Shown here: positions 27,955 to 36,670 of the stretch, one piece after another | How positions within the stretch are numbered: the first letter of the stretch is position 1 | How the letters are laid out: each line of letters opens with the position of its first letter | NCBI RefSeq assembly: GCF_900089775.1 | Contig: NZ_FLOB01000005.1 | Location: 1 to 64,000, forward strand | DNA: 64,000 nucleotides | Source: Marinomonas spartinae | GTDB taxonomy: Bacteria > Pseudomonadota > Gammaproteobacteria > Pseudomonadales > Marinomonadaceae | Reading direction: 5' to 3' | Made by a program: the position numbers and the translations under genes | Notes under the pieces: model-generated | The model's database searches: none | What the model was told of the DNA's origin: nothing | The model's input: the letters and a program-made list of their open reading frames with translations, nothing else

Positions 27955-29274
27955 TTAGTAGTAACCTGCCGCTCGCATTTGACGTTCTGCAATTTTCTGG
28001 GCATTTTCCAGCGCTTGATCCACAGACATTTTTCCGGCCAGAGCGGTGGAAATCATTTGTCCTGTGATCGTTCCTATTGATTGGAACTCAGGAATGGAAA
28101 CAAACTGTATACCCTTGTATGGTACAGGTTTTAAAGTACTGTCCTCTGGGTTGGCAGATTTGATGGCGGTAAACTCCGCTTTCGCAAAGATTGCAGCTTT
28201 TTGGAAATTAGGGTTGGCATATGTACTTTCTCTTGTACCAGTAGGGACAGACGCCCAACCATAATGCTTCGCAACCAATTTAATGTAGCCTTTAGAGGTT
28301 GCCCAACGGACAAATTTTTGTGCGTCGGCTTGATGTTTACTGGTGACAGGAATAGCGAGCGCCCATGACCACAGCCAATTAGAGCCTTTTTTGGTGACTT
28401 CATAGGGTGCCTGTGCGAAGGCGACTTTGTCAGCAACTTTACTTTCTTTTGGATTTGATACAAAAGAGGCTGCAATGGTAGCGTCCACCCAGATACCGCA
28501 TTTGCCTTGTTCAAATAAGGCAAGATCTTGGTTGAAGTTATCCGAAGTGGCTCCTGGTGGTCCGTATTTTCTCAGCATGTTGACGTAGAAGGTAACGGCT
28601 TTTTTCCACTCAGGTGAGTCAATTTGTGGATGCCACTTCATATCAAACCAGCGTCCACCGAAGGCGTTAACAATGGTGGTTACTAGAGCTGTATTGGCTC
28701 CCCAGCCAGCTTTGCCGCGTAGACAAATACCATATATGCCTTTTTTTGGATCGTTTATGGCTTTGGCCACTTTTTCGATATGCGTCCATTTATCTCGATC
28801 GGTGATTTTCATGCCCGCTTTTTCAACTAGATCCTTGCGGTACATCACCATGGAGCTTTCTCCATAGAAAGGTGCCCCGTAGAGTTTGTCCTTATAAGAC
28901 AACCCTTGGCGAATGGAAGGAATCAGGTCTTTCACATCATATTTGCCACTGGTATTGATGGGGGATAACCAACCGCGTTTGGCCCAAATAGGCGTGTTGT
29001 ACATGCCTATGGTCATGATGTCATACAAGCCACTTTTGTTGGCAATGTCTTGCGTAAGATTCTGGCGTAATTGGGTCTCTGGAAGCGTAACCCACTTGAT
29101 TTTGATACCAGGATTGGCTTTTTCAAACTCGGGGGTGAGCTTTTGCATTTGGATCATTTGACCATTATTAACCGTCGCAACGGTCAGAACGGTATCGGCG
29201 ATGGCGTCTGTAGTTAGCATAGTTGCTGCACAAGAGGTGCCTATGACAAGCGCGGCTTTCGCGAAGTTTTTCAT
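27955..29274 (-). CDS. mtlE: Polyol ABC transporter substrate-binding protein
   Basis: 439 residues, family 1 solute-binding protein. The signal peptide (about 1-26) ends at TDAIA before DTVLTVATVNNG, so it is periplasmic. The two-lobed fold matches SmoE/MtlE proteins that bind mannitol, sorbitol or arabitol; the exact ligand is inferred from the dehydrogenase genes downstream. First gene of the operon, with GGGAGAG before the ATG. Confidence 0.9.
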   Translation of the reverse strand: MKNFAKAALVIGTSCAATMLTTDAIADTVLTVATVNNGQMIQMQKLTPEFEKANPGIKIKWVTLPETQLRQNLTQDIANKSGLYDIMTIGMYNTPIWAKRGWLSPINTSGKYDVKDLIPSIRQGLSYKDKLYGAPFYGESSMVMYRKDLVEKAGMKITDRDKWTHIEKVAKAINDPKKGIYGICLRGKAGWGANTALVTTIVNAFGGRWFDMKWHPQIDSPEWKKAVTFYVNMLRKYGPPGATSDNFNQDLALFEQGKCGIWVDATIAASFVSNPKESKVADKVAFAQAPYEVTKKGSNWLWSWALAIPVTSKHQADAQKFVRWATSKGYIKLVAKHYGWASVPTGTRESTYANPNFQKAAIFAKAEFTAIKSANPEDSTLKPVPYKGIQFVSIPEFQSIGTITGQMISTALAGKMSVDQALENAQKIAERQMRAAGYY

Positions 29275-29598
29275 AGTAGGTCTCTCCCTTTTGGAGTCGT
29301 TATTATTTTTATCTCGTTAACCTAGTCTTGATAATTTTGGTTACCAAGTTGTTCAAATATATGCTTAGTGTTATTTCCTCTCTAATACAGAAAACTCCAA
29401 TATTGGTACTATTTTGCTTTGTTTTTGCTTTTGTCTGGAAAAATGAGTCAAAAAAGTACGTTTAATTTTTTGGGGTCTCATTACTACGCTTAAAAAATCA
29501 TCTGGTTTTAAGATCTGCATCAGAGAATCTGTGTTAGCTATTTTCTGTTTTGCGGCAAATGGCTATAATGAGCCCGATTCTATTTAGGGGAACATTGA
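29275..29598. other. Divergent regulatory region between mtlE and sdhE
   Basis: AT-rich and without genes. GGCTATAATGAG (near 29561) holds a good -10 for sdhE. AraC-type direct repeats for the polyol operon are expected toward the mtlE side, but I could not define them. Confidence 0.45.
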
Positions 29599-29877
29599 AT
29601 GACTGAAATCACCGCCGATTCCATTGAATTTAAACGTCTTAAAATGCAGTGCCGTCGAGGCATGCTAGAGCTGGATGTTCTTCTTGAACCTTTTCTAGAG
29701 GAAGTGTATCTAACCTTGGAAGAGGAAGATCAGCAGCGTTTTATTAAACTGCTTGCCTGTGAGGATCAGGAGCTATTTGTTTGGTTTATGCAAAGAGAAG
29801 TGGCACCAGATCCGGATCACGCCCGTATCGTTAATATCATTTTGACCCGTGTTCAGCCTGAAAACTACAAGGCTTAA
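29599..29877 (+). CDS. sdhE: FAD assembly factor SdhE
   Basis: 92 residues. SdhE helps attach FAD to succinate dehydrogenase flavoprotein. The signature RRGMLELD lies at 20-27, and the all-helical acidic sequence is typical. The next gene, ygfX, overlaps its end by 29 nt, the same pairing as in enterobacteria. nadB, encoding another flavoprotein related to SdhA, follows on the other strand. Confidence 0.93.
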   Translation: MTEITADSIEFKRLKMQCRRGMLELDVLLEPFLEEVYLTLEEEDQQRFIKLLACEDQELFVWFMQREVAPDPDHARIVNIILTRVQPENYKA

Positions 29878-30319
29878 CCCCTCTATAATTGGCATAGCAC
29901 TTTGGCTTTTCTTTGCTGGGTGTTGTGCTCTTCTCCTGCGTGTTTTCTGGTTTCCTCCGTTGTTTTGGTGGGGGCTTTTGATTGTTTTTGTATTTGGCTT
30001 CTTAGGTCTAGTGGTTTACCGCCGAGCATGCGGCCCTATTTACATTGGGATTGATGAGTTTGGTGCTTTCTGGCAGGAACAGCAGCGTATTGAACGCTTA
30101 ACTTTTGTGCGAGTGAATGGGGTTCAGCTGATTGCAACCTTTGCGTCTCAGGAGTCGAAGCTTACACGATTTTTTTGGCCAAGTTATCGTGTGATTTATC
30201 GAGACAGTGTGCCTTATGACACCTATCGCTTGCTGCGTTCCTATGGCGCACAGCAAATGTTACGACAGCGTGCCGAGGCGACAAGGGATAAACCGTCTGA
30301 GCAAGGGGATTTTATTTAA
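29849..30319 (+). CDS. ygfX: YgfX-like inner-membrane protein
   Basis: 156 residues starting with GTG inside the sdhE gene. Two membrane helices (about 14-33 and 38-56) are followed by a cytoplasmic basic domain. This is the YgfX/CptA layout. E. coli YgfX was reported as a toxin that disturbs FtsZ and MreB, with SdhE as partner, though that role is debated. The gene ends nearly touching the nadB 3' end. Confidence 0.78.
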   Translation: MFSLKTTRLNPSIIGIALWLFFAGCCALLLRVFWFPPLFWWGLLIVFVFGFLGLVVYRRACGPIYIGIDEFGAFWQEQQRIERLTFVRVNGVQLIATFASQESKLTRFFWPSYRVIYRDSVPYDTYRLLRSYGAQQMLRQRAEATRDKPSEQGDFI

Positions 30320-31911
30320 GGCTTATTATGAGGAGAAAGAATGGTCGGTTCACTGTTTTCCAGCTTGTCTGGATAATCCAGTGTGAAGTGTAACCCACGG
30401 CTTTCTTTTCGTGACATAGCGGATTGAATAATTAGATCTGCCACCACGGCCAAATTACGTAACTCTAATAAGTCGCTAGAGACTTTGTAGTTTTTATAAA
30501 ACTCTTGAATCTCTGACTTTAGCAAATCCACACGATGTTTGGCGCGAAGTAAGCGTTTATTGGTTCTAACGATGCCCACATAATCCCACATAAAGCGGCG
30601 CAGCTCTTGCCAGTTATGGGTGATGACGACATCTTCATCTGAGTTGGTGACTTTCGATTCGTCCCAGTCTGGAATGATTAAGTTTTCGTTTTGGATCGGG
30701 TGGTTCATAATGTGTTTAGCCGCTGAACGAGCAAAGACAATACATTCCAATAACGAGTTGCTTGCCAAGCGATTCGCTCCGTGTAGGCCGGTATAAGCGG
30801 TTTCACCAATAGCATAGAGATGGCTAATATCGGTCGCACCATTTTGATCTACTACCACACCACCACAAGTATAATGCGCCGCAGGCACGACGGGAATCGG
30901 GTCTTTGGTCATGTCATGTCCGCACTCTAAGCAGCGTTGATAGATGGTAGGAAAGTGTTCTTTGATAAAGTTTTCGTCTTTGTGAGAGATATCTAATAAC
31001 ACATGATCAATCCCTAGACGTTTCATTTCATGATCGATTGCTCTAGCAACAATATCTCTGGGGGCTAACTCAGCGCGTTCATCAAATGATGGCATAAAGC
31101 GTGATCCGTCAGGTAGCAATAAGCGGCCACCTTCACCACGGACGGCTTCTGAAATCAAAAAGGTTTTGGCTTTAGCGTCATACAGACAAGTCGGGTGAAA
31201 CTGATTGAATTCCATATTGCCAACACGGCACCCAGCACGCCAAGCCATCGCAATACCATCGCCTGAGGCGGTATCTGGGTTGCTGGTATAAAGATAAACT
31301 TTACTACTGCCACCACAAGCGAGAGAAACGTTCTTACCATGGAATACTTCGATAACATCGTCATCTAAGTTGAGTGCATAAACGCCGATAGCACGGTTTT
31401 CTCCTGCTAACCCCAATTTTTTAGAGGTAATGACATCGATCGCGACACGGTCAGGGAAAAATTCGATATTGGGATGATTTGTCGCATTTTTTATCAGAGC
31501 TTGTGAAATGGCCAAGCCTGTTGCATCGGCACTGTGAATAATACGTCTATGGCTGTGTCCACCTTCTCTTGTTAGGTGGTATTCTTCGTTATTGCCATAG
31601 CGGGTGAAAGGAACGCCTTGGTCAATCAACCAAGCAATGCTTTCTTTGGAGTGTTCAACGGTGAAGCGAATGGCATCTGGATCGCCCAGTTCTGCGCCAG
31701 CATCAATGGTGTCGGCAATATGAGACTCTATGGTATCTTTTTCGGATAATACCGCTGCTACACCGCCTTGTGCGTAAAGTGTTGACCCTTCGCGAATATC
31801 GGCTTTGGTCAAAATGGCGACTTTATGCGTGTTAGCCAGTTCAAGTGCTAAGGTCAATCCTGCAGCACCTGCACCGACGATAACGATATCGTGTTTAAAG
31901 TGTCGACTCAT
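30316..31911 (-). CDS. nadB: L-aspartate oxidase
   Basis: 531 residues. It oxidises aspartate to iminoaspartate, the first step of de novo NAD synthesis. The FAD motif [13 protein letters not shown] (12-24), [22 protein letters not shown] and [17 protein letters not shown] are characteristic. The C-terminal helical domain is complete. It is divergent from rpoE, as in many gammaproteobacteria. Confidence 0.97.
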   Translation of the reverse strand: MSRHFKHDIVIVGAGAAGLTLALELANTHKVAILTKADIREGSTLYAQGGVAAVLSEKDTIESHIADTIDAGAELGDPDAIRFTVEHSKESIAWLIDQGVPFTRYGNNEEYHLTREGGHSHRRIIHSADATGLAISQALIKNATNHPNIEFFPDRVAIDVITSKKLGLAGENRAIGVYALNLDDDVIEVFHGKNVSLACGGSSKVYLYTSNPDTASGDGIAMAWRAGCRVGNMEFNQFHPTCLYDAKAKTFLISEAVRGEGGRLLLPDGSRFMPSFDERAELAPRDIVARAIDHEMKRLGIDHVLLDISHKDENFIKEHFPTIYQRCLECGHDMTKDPIPVVPAAHYTCGGVVVDQNGATDISHLYAIGETAYTGLHGANRLASNSLLECIVFARSAAKHIMNHPIQNENLIIPDWDESKVTNSDEDVVITHNWQELRRFMWDYVGIVRTNKRLLRAKHRVDLLKSEIQEFYKNYKVSSDLLELRNLAVVADLIIQSAMSRKESRGLHFTLDYPDKLENSEPTILSPHNKP

Positions 31912-32053
31912 TATTGGGTTCTACTAAAATAGTGTCTGAAGTTTTAATGTTACTATTGTTAAACATAAATAGTGAATACTTTCTAAGAATGCGCTTTATT
32001 CTCCAAAAATATACACATTTTAAAAAGCGCTTGGGGCGAGTCTTATTTTTATG

Positions 32054-32083
32054 GGAACTCATAACATGTTGCGTTGTCTCTTA
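32054..32083 (+). promoter_or_regulatory. Candidate sigma-E promoter before rpoE
   Basis: GGAACTC (32054-32060), 16 nt, then TCTCT (32077-32081). This is close to the sigma-E/AlgU form GGAACTT-N16-TCTGA and lies about 45-70 nt before the rpoE start, suggesting autoregulation. Confidence 0.55.
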
Positions 32084-32126
32084 TGTGTGTACAGGCACAG
32101 ATGTGGAGTATTAATTAGGGGTGCCT

Positions 32127-32720
32127 ATGCTGAGTGAAACGTCCTCTGATCAGGCGTTGGTGGAAAAAGTGCAGCAAGGCGATAAACGCGCCTTCGATTT
32201 ATTAGTGGCTAAATATCAATATAAGGTAATTGGGCTAATTGGTCGCTATGTACAAGATAAAAATGAAGTATTAGATATTGCTCAAGAGAGTTTTGTTAAA
32301 GCTTATAGAGCAATCGACTCGTTTCGTGGTGAAAGTGCGTTTTATACTTGGCTCTATCGAATTGCCGTCAATACGTCCAAAAATTATTTAGTTAATCGGT
32401 CTCGTCGTCCACCAAGCTACGATATGGAACTCGATAATGATGACGTAGAGAGTCATCATGATGCGTTATTGGATACGGATACGCCAGAGGCATTGCTCAA
32501 CCGTGACCGATTAGAAAGCGTTATTAGAGAAACTTTAAAGACCTTGCCAGAAGAACTGAGAAGCGCATTAACCCTAAGAGAGTTTGATGGACTGAGCTAC
32601 GAAGACATAGCACTTATTATGGAATGTCCTGTTGGAACGGTGCGATCCAGAATATTTCGTGCTCGCGAGGTGCTGGAAAAACAAATACGTCCATTTTTAA
32701 ATGGAGGAGACACTTTATGA
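32127..32720 (+). CDS. rpoE: Extracytoplasmic stress sigma factor RpoE/AlgU
   Basis: 197 residues. Region 2 contains YKVIGLIGRYVQDKNEVLDI and FRGESAFYTWLYRIAVN. Region 4 contains LREFDGLSYEDIALIMECPV followed by GTVRSRIFRARE. ATG 32127 has AGGGG close upstream and matches family starts; a GTG at 32121 is less likely. Its stop overlaps the rseA start (ATGA). It directs envelope stress genes, probably including degP. Confidence 0.97.
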   Translation: MLSETSSDQALVEKVQQGDKRAFDLLVAKYQYKVIGLIGRYVQDKNEVLDIAQESFVKAYRAIDSFRGESAFYTWLYRIAVNTSKNYLVNRSRRPPSYDMELDNDDVESHHDALLDTDTPEALLNRDRLESVIRETLKTLPEELRSALTLREFDGLSYEDIALIMECPVGTVRSRIFRAREVLEKQIRPFLNGGDTL

Positions 32721-33391
32721 CGACATCAAAAGAGATTGATTCTGTGATGTTAGACAGTCTTTCGGCCATGTTTGATGATGAGGCCAGTGAGCAAGATTTA
32801 GAACGTCTTCTTGAGGTCGACGAAAGCCTTGGTAAACCAATGCAAGCGTTCCATATCATTCAGCAGTCGTTGCATCAAGAGCTGGCGGTTAATGCGAATA
32901 CCAGTGTGAACTTAGTCAGTCGAGTAAGGGCGCAAATCGATCAGGAAGATCAACAAGCGGCGCTGGATCATGAGAATCAAAGTGCTACTGTCTCGCCTAT
33001 TGGACAGGGAAATTTGGCATCGCAACAAGTCTCTCGGGAGGGAGCATCTTCTGACTCCATCGGAGATGAAACCACATCAAAGATGAAAAGCGTTTGGTCC
33101 TTATGGCCTTCTTTGGCGACGGCAGCTAGTGTAGCGATTGTGGTGGTGTTTACTGGCAATTATGTAATGTCCCCTGATACCGTTCCTGCTCAGGTGGCGA
33201 CTGTGGAGACGCCACAAACAAATGTGGCGTTGCCAGTGACGACTCTATCTGAACTCAACAAGCAGCCACTTGATGGGGATAATCAACGCTTGCAAACCTA
33301 TCTGCGACAACATGCAGAGCAAGCGACTATCAGTGCGGGTCAGGGCATCATTCCTATGGCACGTCTTGTTAGTTACCCAACGGAAGAGTAA
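32717..33391 (+). CDS. rseA: Anti-sigma factor RseA/MucA
   Basis: 224 residues. The N-terminal sigma-binding domain (about 1-85) contains LSAMFDDEASEQDLERLLE. A membrane helix lies at about 130-150, and a periplasmic tail follows. It holds sigma-E at the membrane until DegS and RseP cut it. Start ATG overlaps the rpoE stop by 4 nt. The linker (about 85-125) is long and polar, as in MucA-type proteins. Confidence 0.92.
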   Translation: MTTSKEIDSVMLDSLSAMFDDEASEQDLERLLEVDESLGKPMQAFHIIQQSLHQELAVNANTSVNLVSRVRAQIDQEDQQAALDHENQSATVSPIGQGNLASQQVSREGASSDSIGDETTSKMKSVWSLWPSLATAASVAIVVVFTGNYVMSPDTVPAQVATVETPQTNVALPVTTLSELNKQPLDGDNQRLQTYLRQHAEQATISAGQGIIPMARLVSYPTEE

Positions 33392-33393
33392 AC

Positions 33394-34359
33394 ATGAAGC
33401 AATTACGTATGTGGAGTGTTTATCTACTGTTGATTTGTCTGATACCTGTTTTCGCTCAAGCGAAAGCGAGTCAGCCTGATGCTGCTCAGTTGTTTATTGA
33501 TATGTCTAAATCGTTCTCAAACCTTAGCTATGATGGCATTTTTGTGCATTCTGAAGAGAATCAAATGAACAGTATGCGGGTTAAGCATGAACGTAAAGAA
33601 GGTAAAGAATACGAAAGTCTTGTCGATCTTGATGGTCAGAAGATTAAAGTTTTGAGGATCGGTGATACAGTAATTTGCGTTTATCCCAATGAGTCGTACT
33701 CTAATAAGTTAACCATTGGTAAGGCTCCGTTTGATCGTTTTAAGCAGTTAGATATTGACCGGTTAAAACAGGGCTATCGGTTAGAACTGAGCGATAAAAT
33801 GGGGCGGATTGCCGGTCGAGATACGCGTGTCTTGAAATTGGTGCCAAAAGATAGTTATCGTTATGGTCATGAGCTTTGGCTGGATGTTAAAAATCATTTT
33901 CTTCTGAAACATGATATTACGGATGCTAGTGGTAAATTATTAGACCGGATACAGTTCACTGCGGTGAACTTTCATCCAAACTTACAACGCTCTGACTTTA
34001 TTCCTAAAAAAGGGGAATACTCGGAAAAACTAACAGAACCTATGTATCGTGCTGTAAAAAGTAAGTGGACGTTTGATTGGTTACCTCCTGGTTTTGCTTT
34101 AGTTTGGCCCAATGCTAGGGCCATACATCAGGGTTCTACTATGCTTCTCCTGTCCGATGGAATGGCAAGTATTTCGGTGTTTGTGGACACCGTAAGCAAG
34201 CCGAAGGCGACAACGATGATGAATATGGGGGCGACCATGGCAGGGGAAAAAACCATCAAAGTAGGCAAACAGCTTTATTTGGTGACGATGGTTGGTGAAG
34301 TGCCAAGCATAACAATAGAAAAACTTATGTCCGTCTTTAGACCAAAGGCAAAAGAATGA
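33394..34359 (+). CDS. rseB: Sigma-E regulatory protein RseB/MucB
   Basis: 321 residues with a signal peptide (about 1-24, ending AQAKA). The N-terminal LolA-like domain and C-terminal MucB domain are both present. RseB is periplasmic, binds RseA and shields it from DegS. It starts 2 nt after the rseA stop and overlaps rseC by 4 nt. Confidence 0.93.
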   Translation: MKQLRMWSVYLLLICLIPVFAQAKASQPDAAQLFIDMSKSFSNLSYDGIFVHSEENQMNSMRVKHERKEGKEYESLVDLDGQKIKVLRIGDTVICVYPNESYSNKLTIGKAPFDRFKQLDIDRLKQGYRLELSDKMGRIAGRDTRVLKLVPKDSYRYGHELWLDVKNHFLLKHDITDASGKLLDRIQFTAVNFHPNLQRSDFIPKKGEYSEKLTEPMYRAVKSKWTFDWLPPGFALVWPNARAIHQGSTMLLLSDGMASISVFVDTVSKPKATTMMNMGATMAGEKTIKVGKQLYLVTMVGEVPSITIEKLMSVFRPKAKE

Positions 34360-34826
34360 TAGAAGAAACGGGAACGGTATTATCCGTTGAAGAAGGCTAT
34401 GCGGAGGTAGAGACCATTCGTACCAGCAGTTGTACTTCTTGTCGGGCACGCCACGCTTGTGGACATCACGCGATTGCGCAGGTGTCGGCCAGTAATCGCA
34501 TGCGCATGCGTGCAACGGCCCCATTTGATGTAGAGGTGGGTCAGCGTGTTGTGGTTGGCATTCCTGAAGATACCTTGTTACAAGCCTCTTTTTGGATGTA
34601 CTTGATGCCTTTGCTGGGATTAGTCGGTGGCGCTATGATGCCGTCTTTATGGCAGGCTAGTAGTGACGTATCGGTTATTTGTTCTATCATGGGTTTTGTT
34701 TTTGGGTTATTGCTAGCAAAGAGAAAATCGTTATCTGAAATAAATAATCCCAATTTTTACCCGACCATTTTGCGGATAGAGATGCCCTTAAGGGGTGAAC
34801 ATATTCCATTAATTTTTACGCCTTAA
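34356..34826 (+). CDS. rseC: RseC/MucC-family membrane protein
   Basis: 156 residues. The cysteine motif CTSCRARHACGHH is at about 27-39, and two membrane helices lie near 80-97 and 103-120. RseC proteins help with SoxR reduction and affect sigma-E modestly. It overlaps the rseB end by 4 nt, so it belongs to the same operon. Confidence 0.93.
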   Translation: MIEETGTVLSVEEGYAEVETIRTSSCTSCRARHACGHHAIAQVSASNRMRMRATAPFDVEVGQRVVVGIPEDTLLQASFWMYLMPLLGLVGGAMMPSLWQASSDVSVICSIMGFVFGLLLAKRKSLSEINNPNFYPTILRIEMPLRGEHIPLIFTP

Positions 34827-34887
34827 GTGTAGAACCTTCTTCACCTGGCACTGTAATCAACTTGATATGTCTTAAGGAGACCAATCA

Positions 34888-36309
34888 ATGAACAGATTGC
34901 TTAAACAAACGAGCATCGGTGTCGTCATGTTTATGATGATGTTTTCCATGTTCGCCAAAGCTGCTGAGCTGCCTGATTTTACGAAACTTGTGGAAAAGGC
35001 GGCTCCGGCTGTTGTTAATATCAGCACTGAGCAAACGATATCAGCAAACGTTGCGTCGCAAGATGGGCCGCAGCTTGATCCAAATAATCAAGCACTGAAC
35101 GAGTTTTTCCATCGTTTTTTTGGTCAGCAACCTTTCCCAGGACAACCTGGTGGCCCGCAGGCGCCTAGACAGGAAGAGCGTAGCTCTTTAGGGTCAGGGT
35201 TTATAATTTCACCCGATGGTTACATTTTAACCAATGATCATGTTGTTAAAGGCGCGGATGTGATTCATGTGACTTTAAGTGATCGTCGTGAGTATAAAGC
35301 CAAATTGATTGGTGTGGATGCGCGTACTGACTTGGCTTTGTTGAAAATTAAAGCGAAAGATTTGCCCACCGTTAAAATGGGCAATTCTGATACCTTAAAA
35401 GCGGGCCAATGGGTATTGGCAATTGGTTCACCATTTGGCTTTGATCACTCTGTCACCGCTGGTATTGTGAGTGCAACAGGACGTAATCTACCTGACGATA
35501 ATTATGTTCCTTTTATTCAAACCGATGTAGCCATAAACCCAGGCAACTCAGGTGGTCCACTATTTAACTTAGATGGACAAGTTGTGGGGATTAACTCACA
35601 AATTTATACCCGTTCTGGCGGCTTCATGGGCATGTCCTTCGCGATTCCATCCAATGTGGCTATGTCCGTAGTCAAACAGCTAAAAGAGCATGGTAAAGTA
35701 TCTCGTGCTTGGTTGGGCGTGTTGATTCAAGATGTGAATTCGGACTTAGCACAATCCTTTGGATTACAGCGTCCCCATGGTGCGCTGATCAGTCGTGTTA
35801 TGCCAAAATCGCCTGCTGAAAAAGCAGGGTTGAAATCGGGTGATATTATCCTGTCCTTTAACGGCAAAGAAATTAACCATTCTAGCGCATTGCCTTATAT
35901 GGTTGGCCAGTTGAAAGCAGGTGAAAAAGTGACGATGGATATTTTCCGTGATGGGAAAAATAAAACGATCTCTTTGACACTTGAGACTCGACCTGCCAGT
36001 AAGCATAAAACGGCACAGTCTATGGCAGAGCAAAACCGTCTTGGCATGGTCGTTGGCAACCTTACTGCGGATTTAGAGAAGAAACTCGACACTAAACACG
36101 GTGTAGTGGTTGAACAGGTGATTGGTGGTGCCGCTTCTCGCAATGGTTTAGAGCAAGGAGATGTGATTACGATGTTAGGTGGTAAACAGATTAAAGATGC
36201 TCAAAGCTTTTCTGATATCGTGAAGAATATACCGGATAATCGCTCTGTTCCGATGCGTGTGATTCGCCAAGGTTATCCAATGTTTATTCCATTTAAAATT
36301 GGCAAATAA
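34888..36309 (+). CDS. degP: Periplasmic serine protease DegP/MucD
   Basis: 473 residues with a signal peptide (about 1-26). The catalytic triad is His118 (TNDHVV), Asp148 (RTDLALLK) and Ser221 (GNSGGPLF). Two PDZ domains follow (about 265-355 and 375-465). It degrades or refolds misfolded envelope proteins. It lies 61 nt after rseC, the algU-mucABCD order of pseudomonads, and ends at a strong terminator. Confidence 0.96.
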   Translation: MNRLLKQTSIGVVMFMMMFSMFAKAAELPDFTKLVEKAAPAVVNISTEQTISANVASQDGPQLDPNNQALNEFFHRFFGQQPFPGQPGGPQAPRQEERSSLGSGFIISPDGYILTNDHVVKGADVIHVTLSDRREYKAKLIGVDARTDLALLKIKAKDLPTVKMGNSDTLKAGQWVLAIGSPFGFDHSVTAGIVSATGRNLPDDNYVPFIQTDVAINPGNSGGPLFNLDGQVVGINSQIYTRSGGFMGMSFAIPSNVAMSVVKQLKEHGKVSRAWLGVLIQDVNSDLAQSFGLQRPHGALISRVMPKSPAEKAGLKSGDIILSFNGKEINHSSALPYMVGQLKAGEKVTMDIFRDGKNKTISLTLETRPASKHKTAQSMAEQNRLGMVVGNLTADLEKKLDTKHGVVVEQVIGGAASRNGLEQGDVITMLGGKQIKDAQSFSDIVKNIPDNRSVPMRVIRQGYPMFIPFKIGK

Positions 36310-36361
36310 ATAATTGGCAAGTCGTTAATTAGTTTCGTATTTAAGCGAATTCCTTTGATAG

Positions 36362-36401
36362 AAAGCCCTTCATATTGATTCAATATGAAGGGCTTTTTTT
36401 G
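36362..36401 (+). terminator. degP operon terminator
   Basis: A 15-bp stem, AGCCCTTCATATTGA with its complement, is followed by eight T. It ends the rpoE-rse-degP transcript. Confidence 0.93.
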
Positions 36402-36422
36402 GGCTAAAAAAAACAGCCAGTT

Positions 36423-36503
36423 ATACAGCGCAATAGATTTATCATATCACCGCCAACGGGGAGCGTTTGATCATTGTAAAGAGAGATGATGCGCTGTATT
36501 TTT
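36423..36503 (+). other. Long-range stem with T tract, possible small RNA
   Basis: ATACAGCGCA (36423-36432) is perfectly complementary to TGCGCTGTAT (36490-36499), and TTTTT follows. The ~57-nt interior can fold further. It sits after one terminator and before the AGCS transporter. I see no riboswitch consensus in it. It could be a small RNA, an attenuator or chance. Confidence 0.35.
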
Positions 36504-36670
36504 ACTGATCTGGTTAAAAAACGAACTGAAATAGTGCGTTTTTATGATTTCAGCGTCTATTTGAGTGCAATTTTTCTTGCTACTTGCCTTTCCTATTTGG
36601 TTCAATACCGCCCCTTGAACTGGCAATAAACGCCTCGCCAGCAATTTTATCCATTTCTAGGAGTTTTGTT

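Noticed and set aside
31914-32114. 66-codon open frame between nadB and rpoE
   Set aside because: It covers the promoter region of rpoE, lacks an RBS and has no family resemblance.
36401-36670. Glycine riboswitch before the AGCS transporter
   Set aside because: I looked for the paired GGAGAG and CCGAAGG-type blocks and did not find them.
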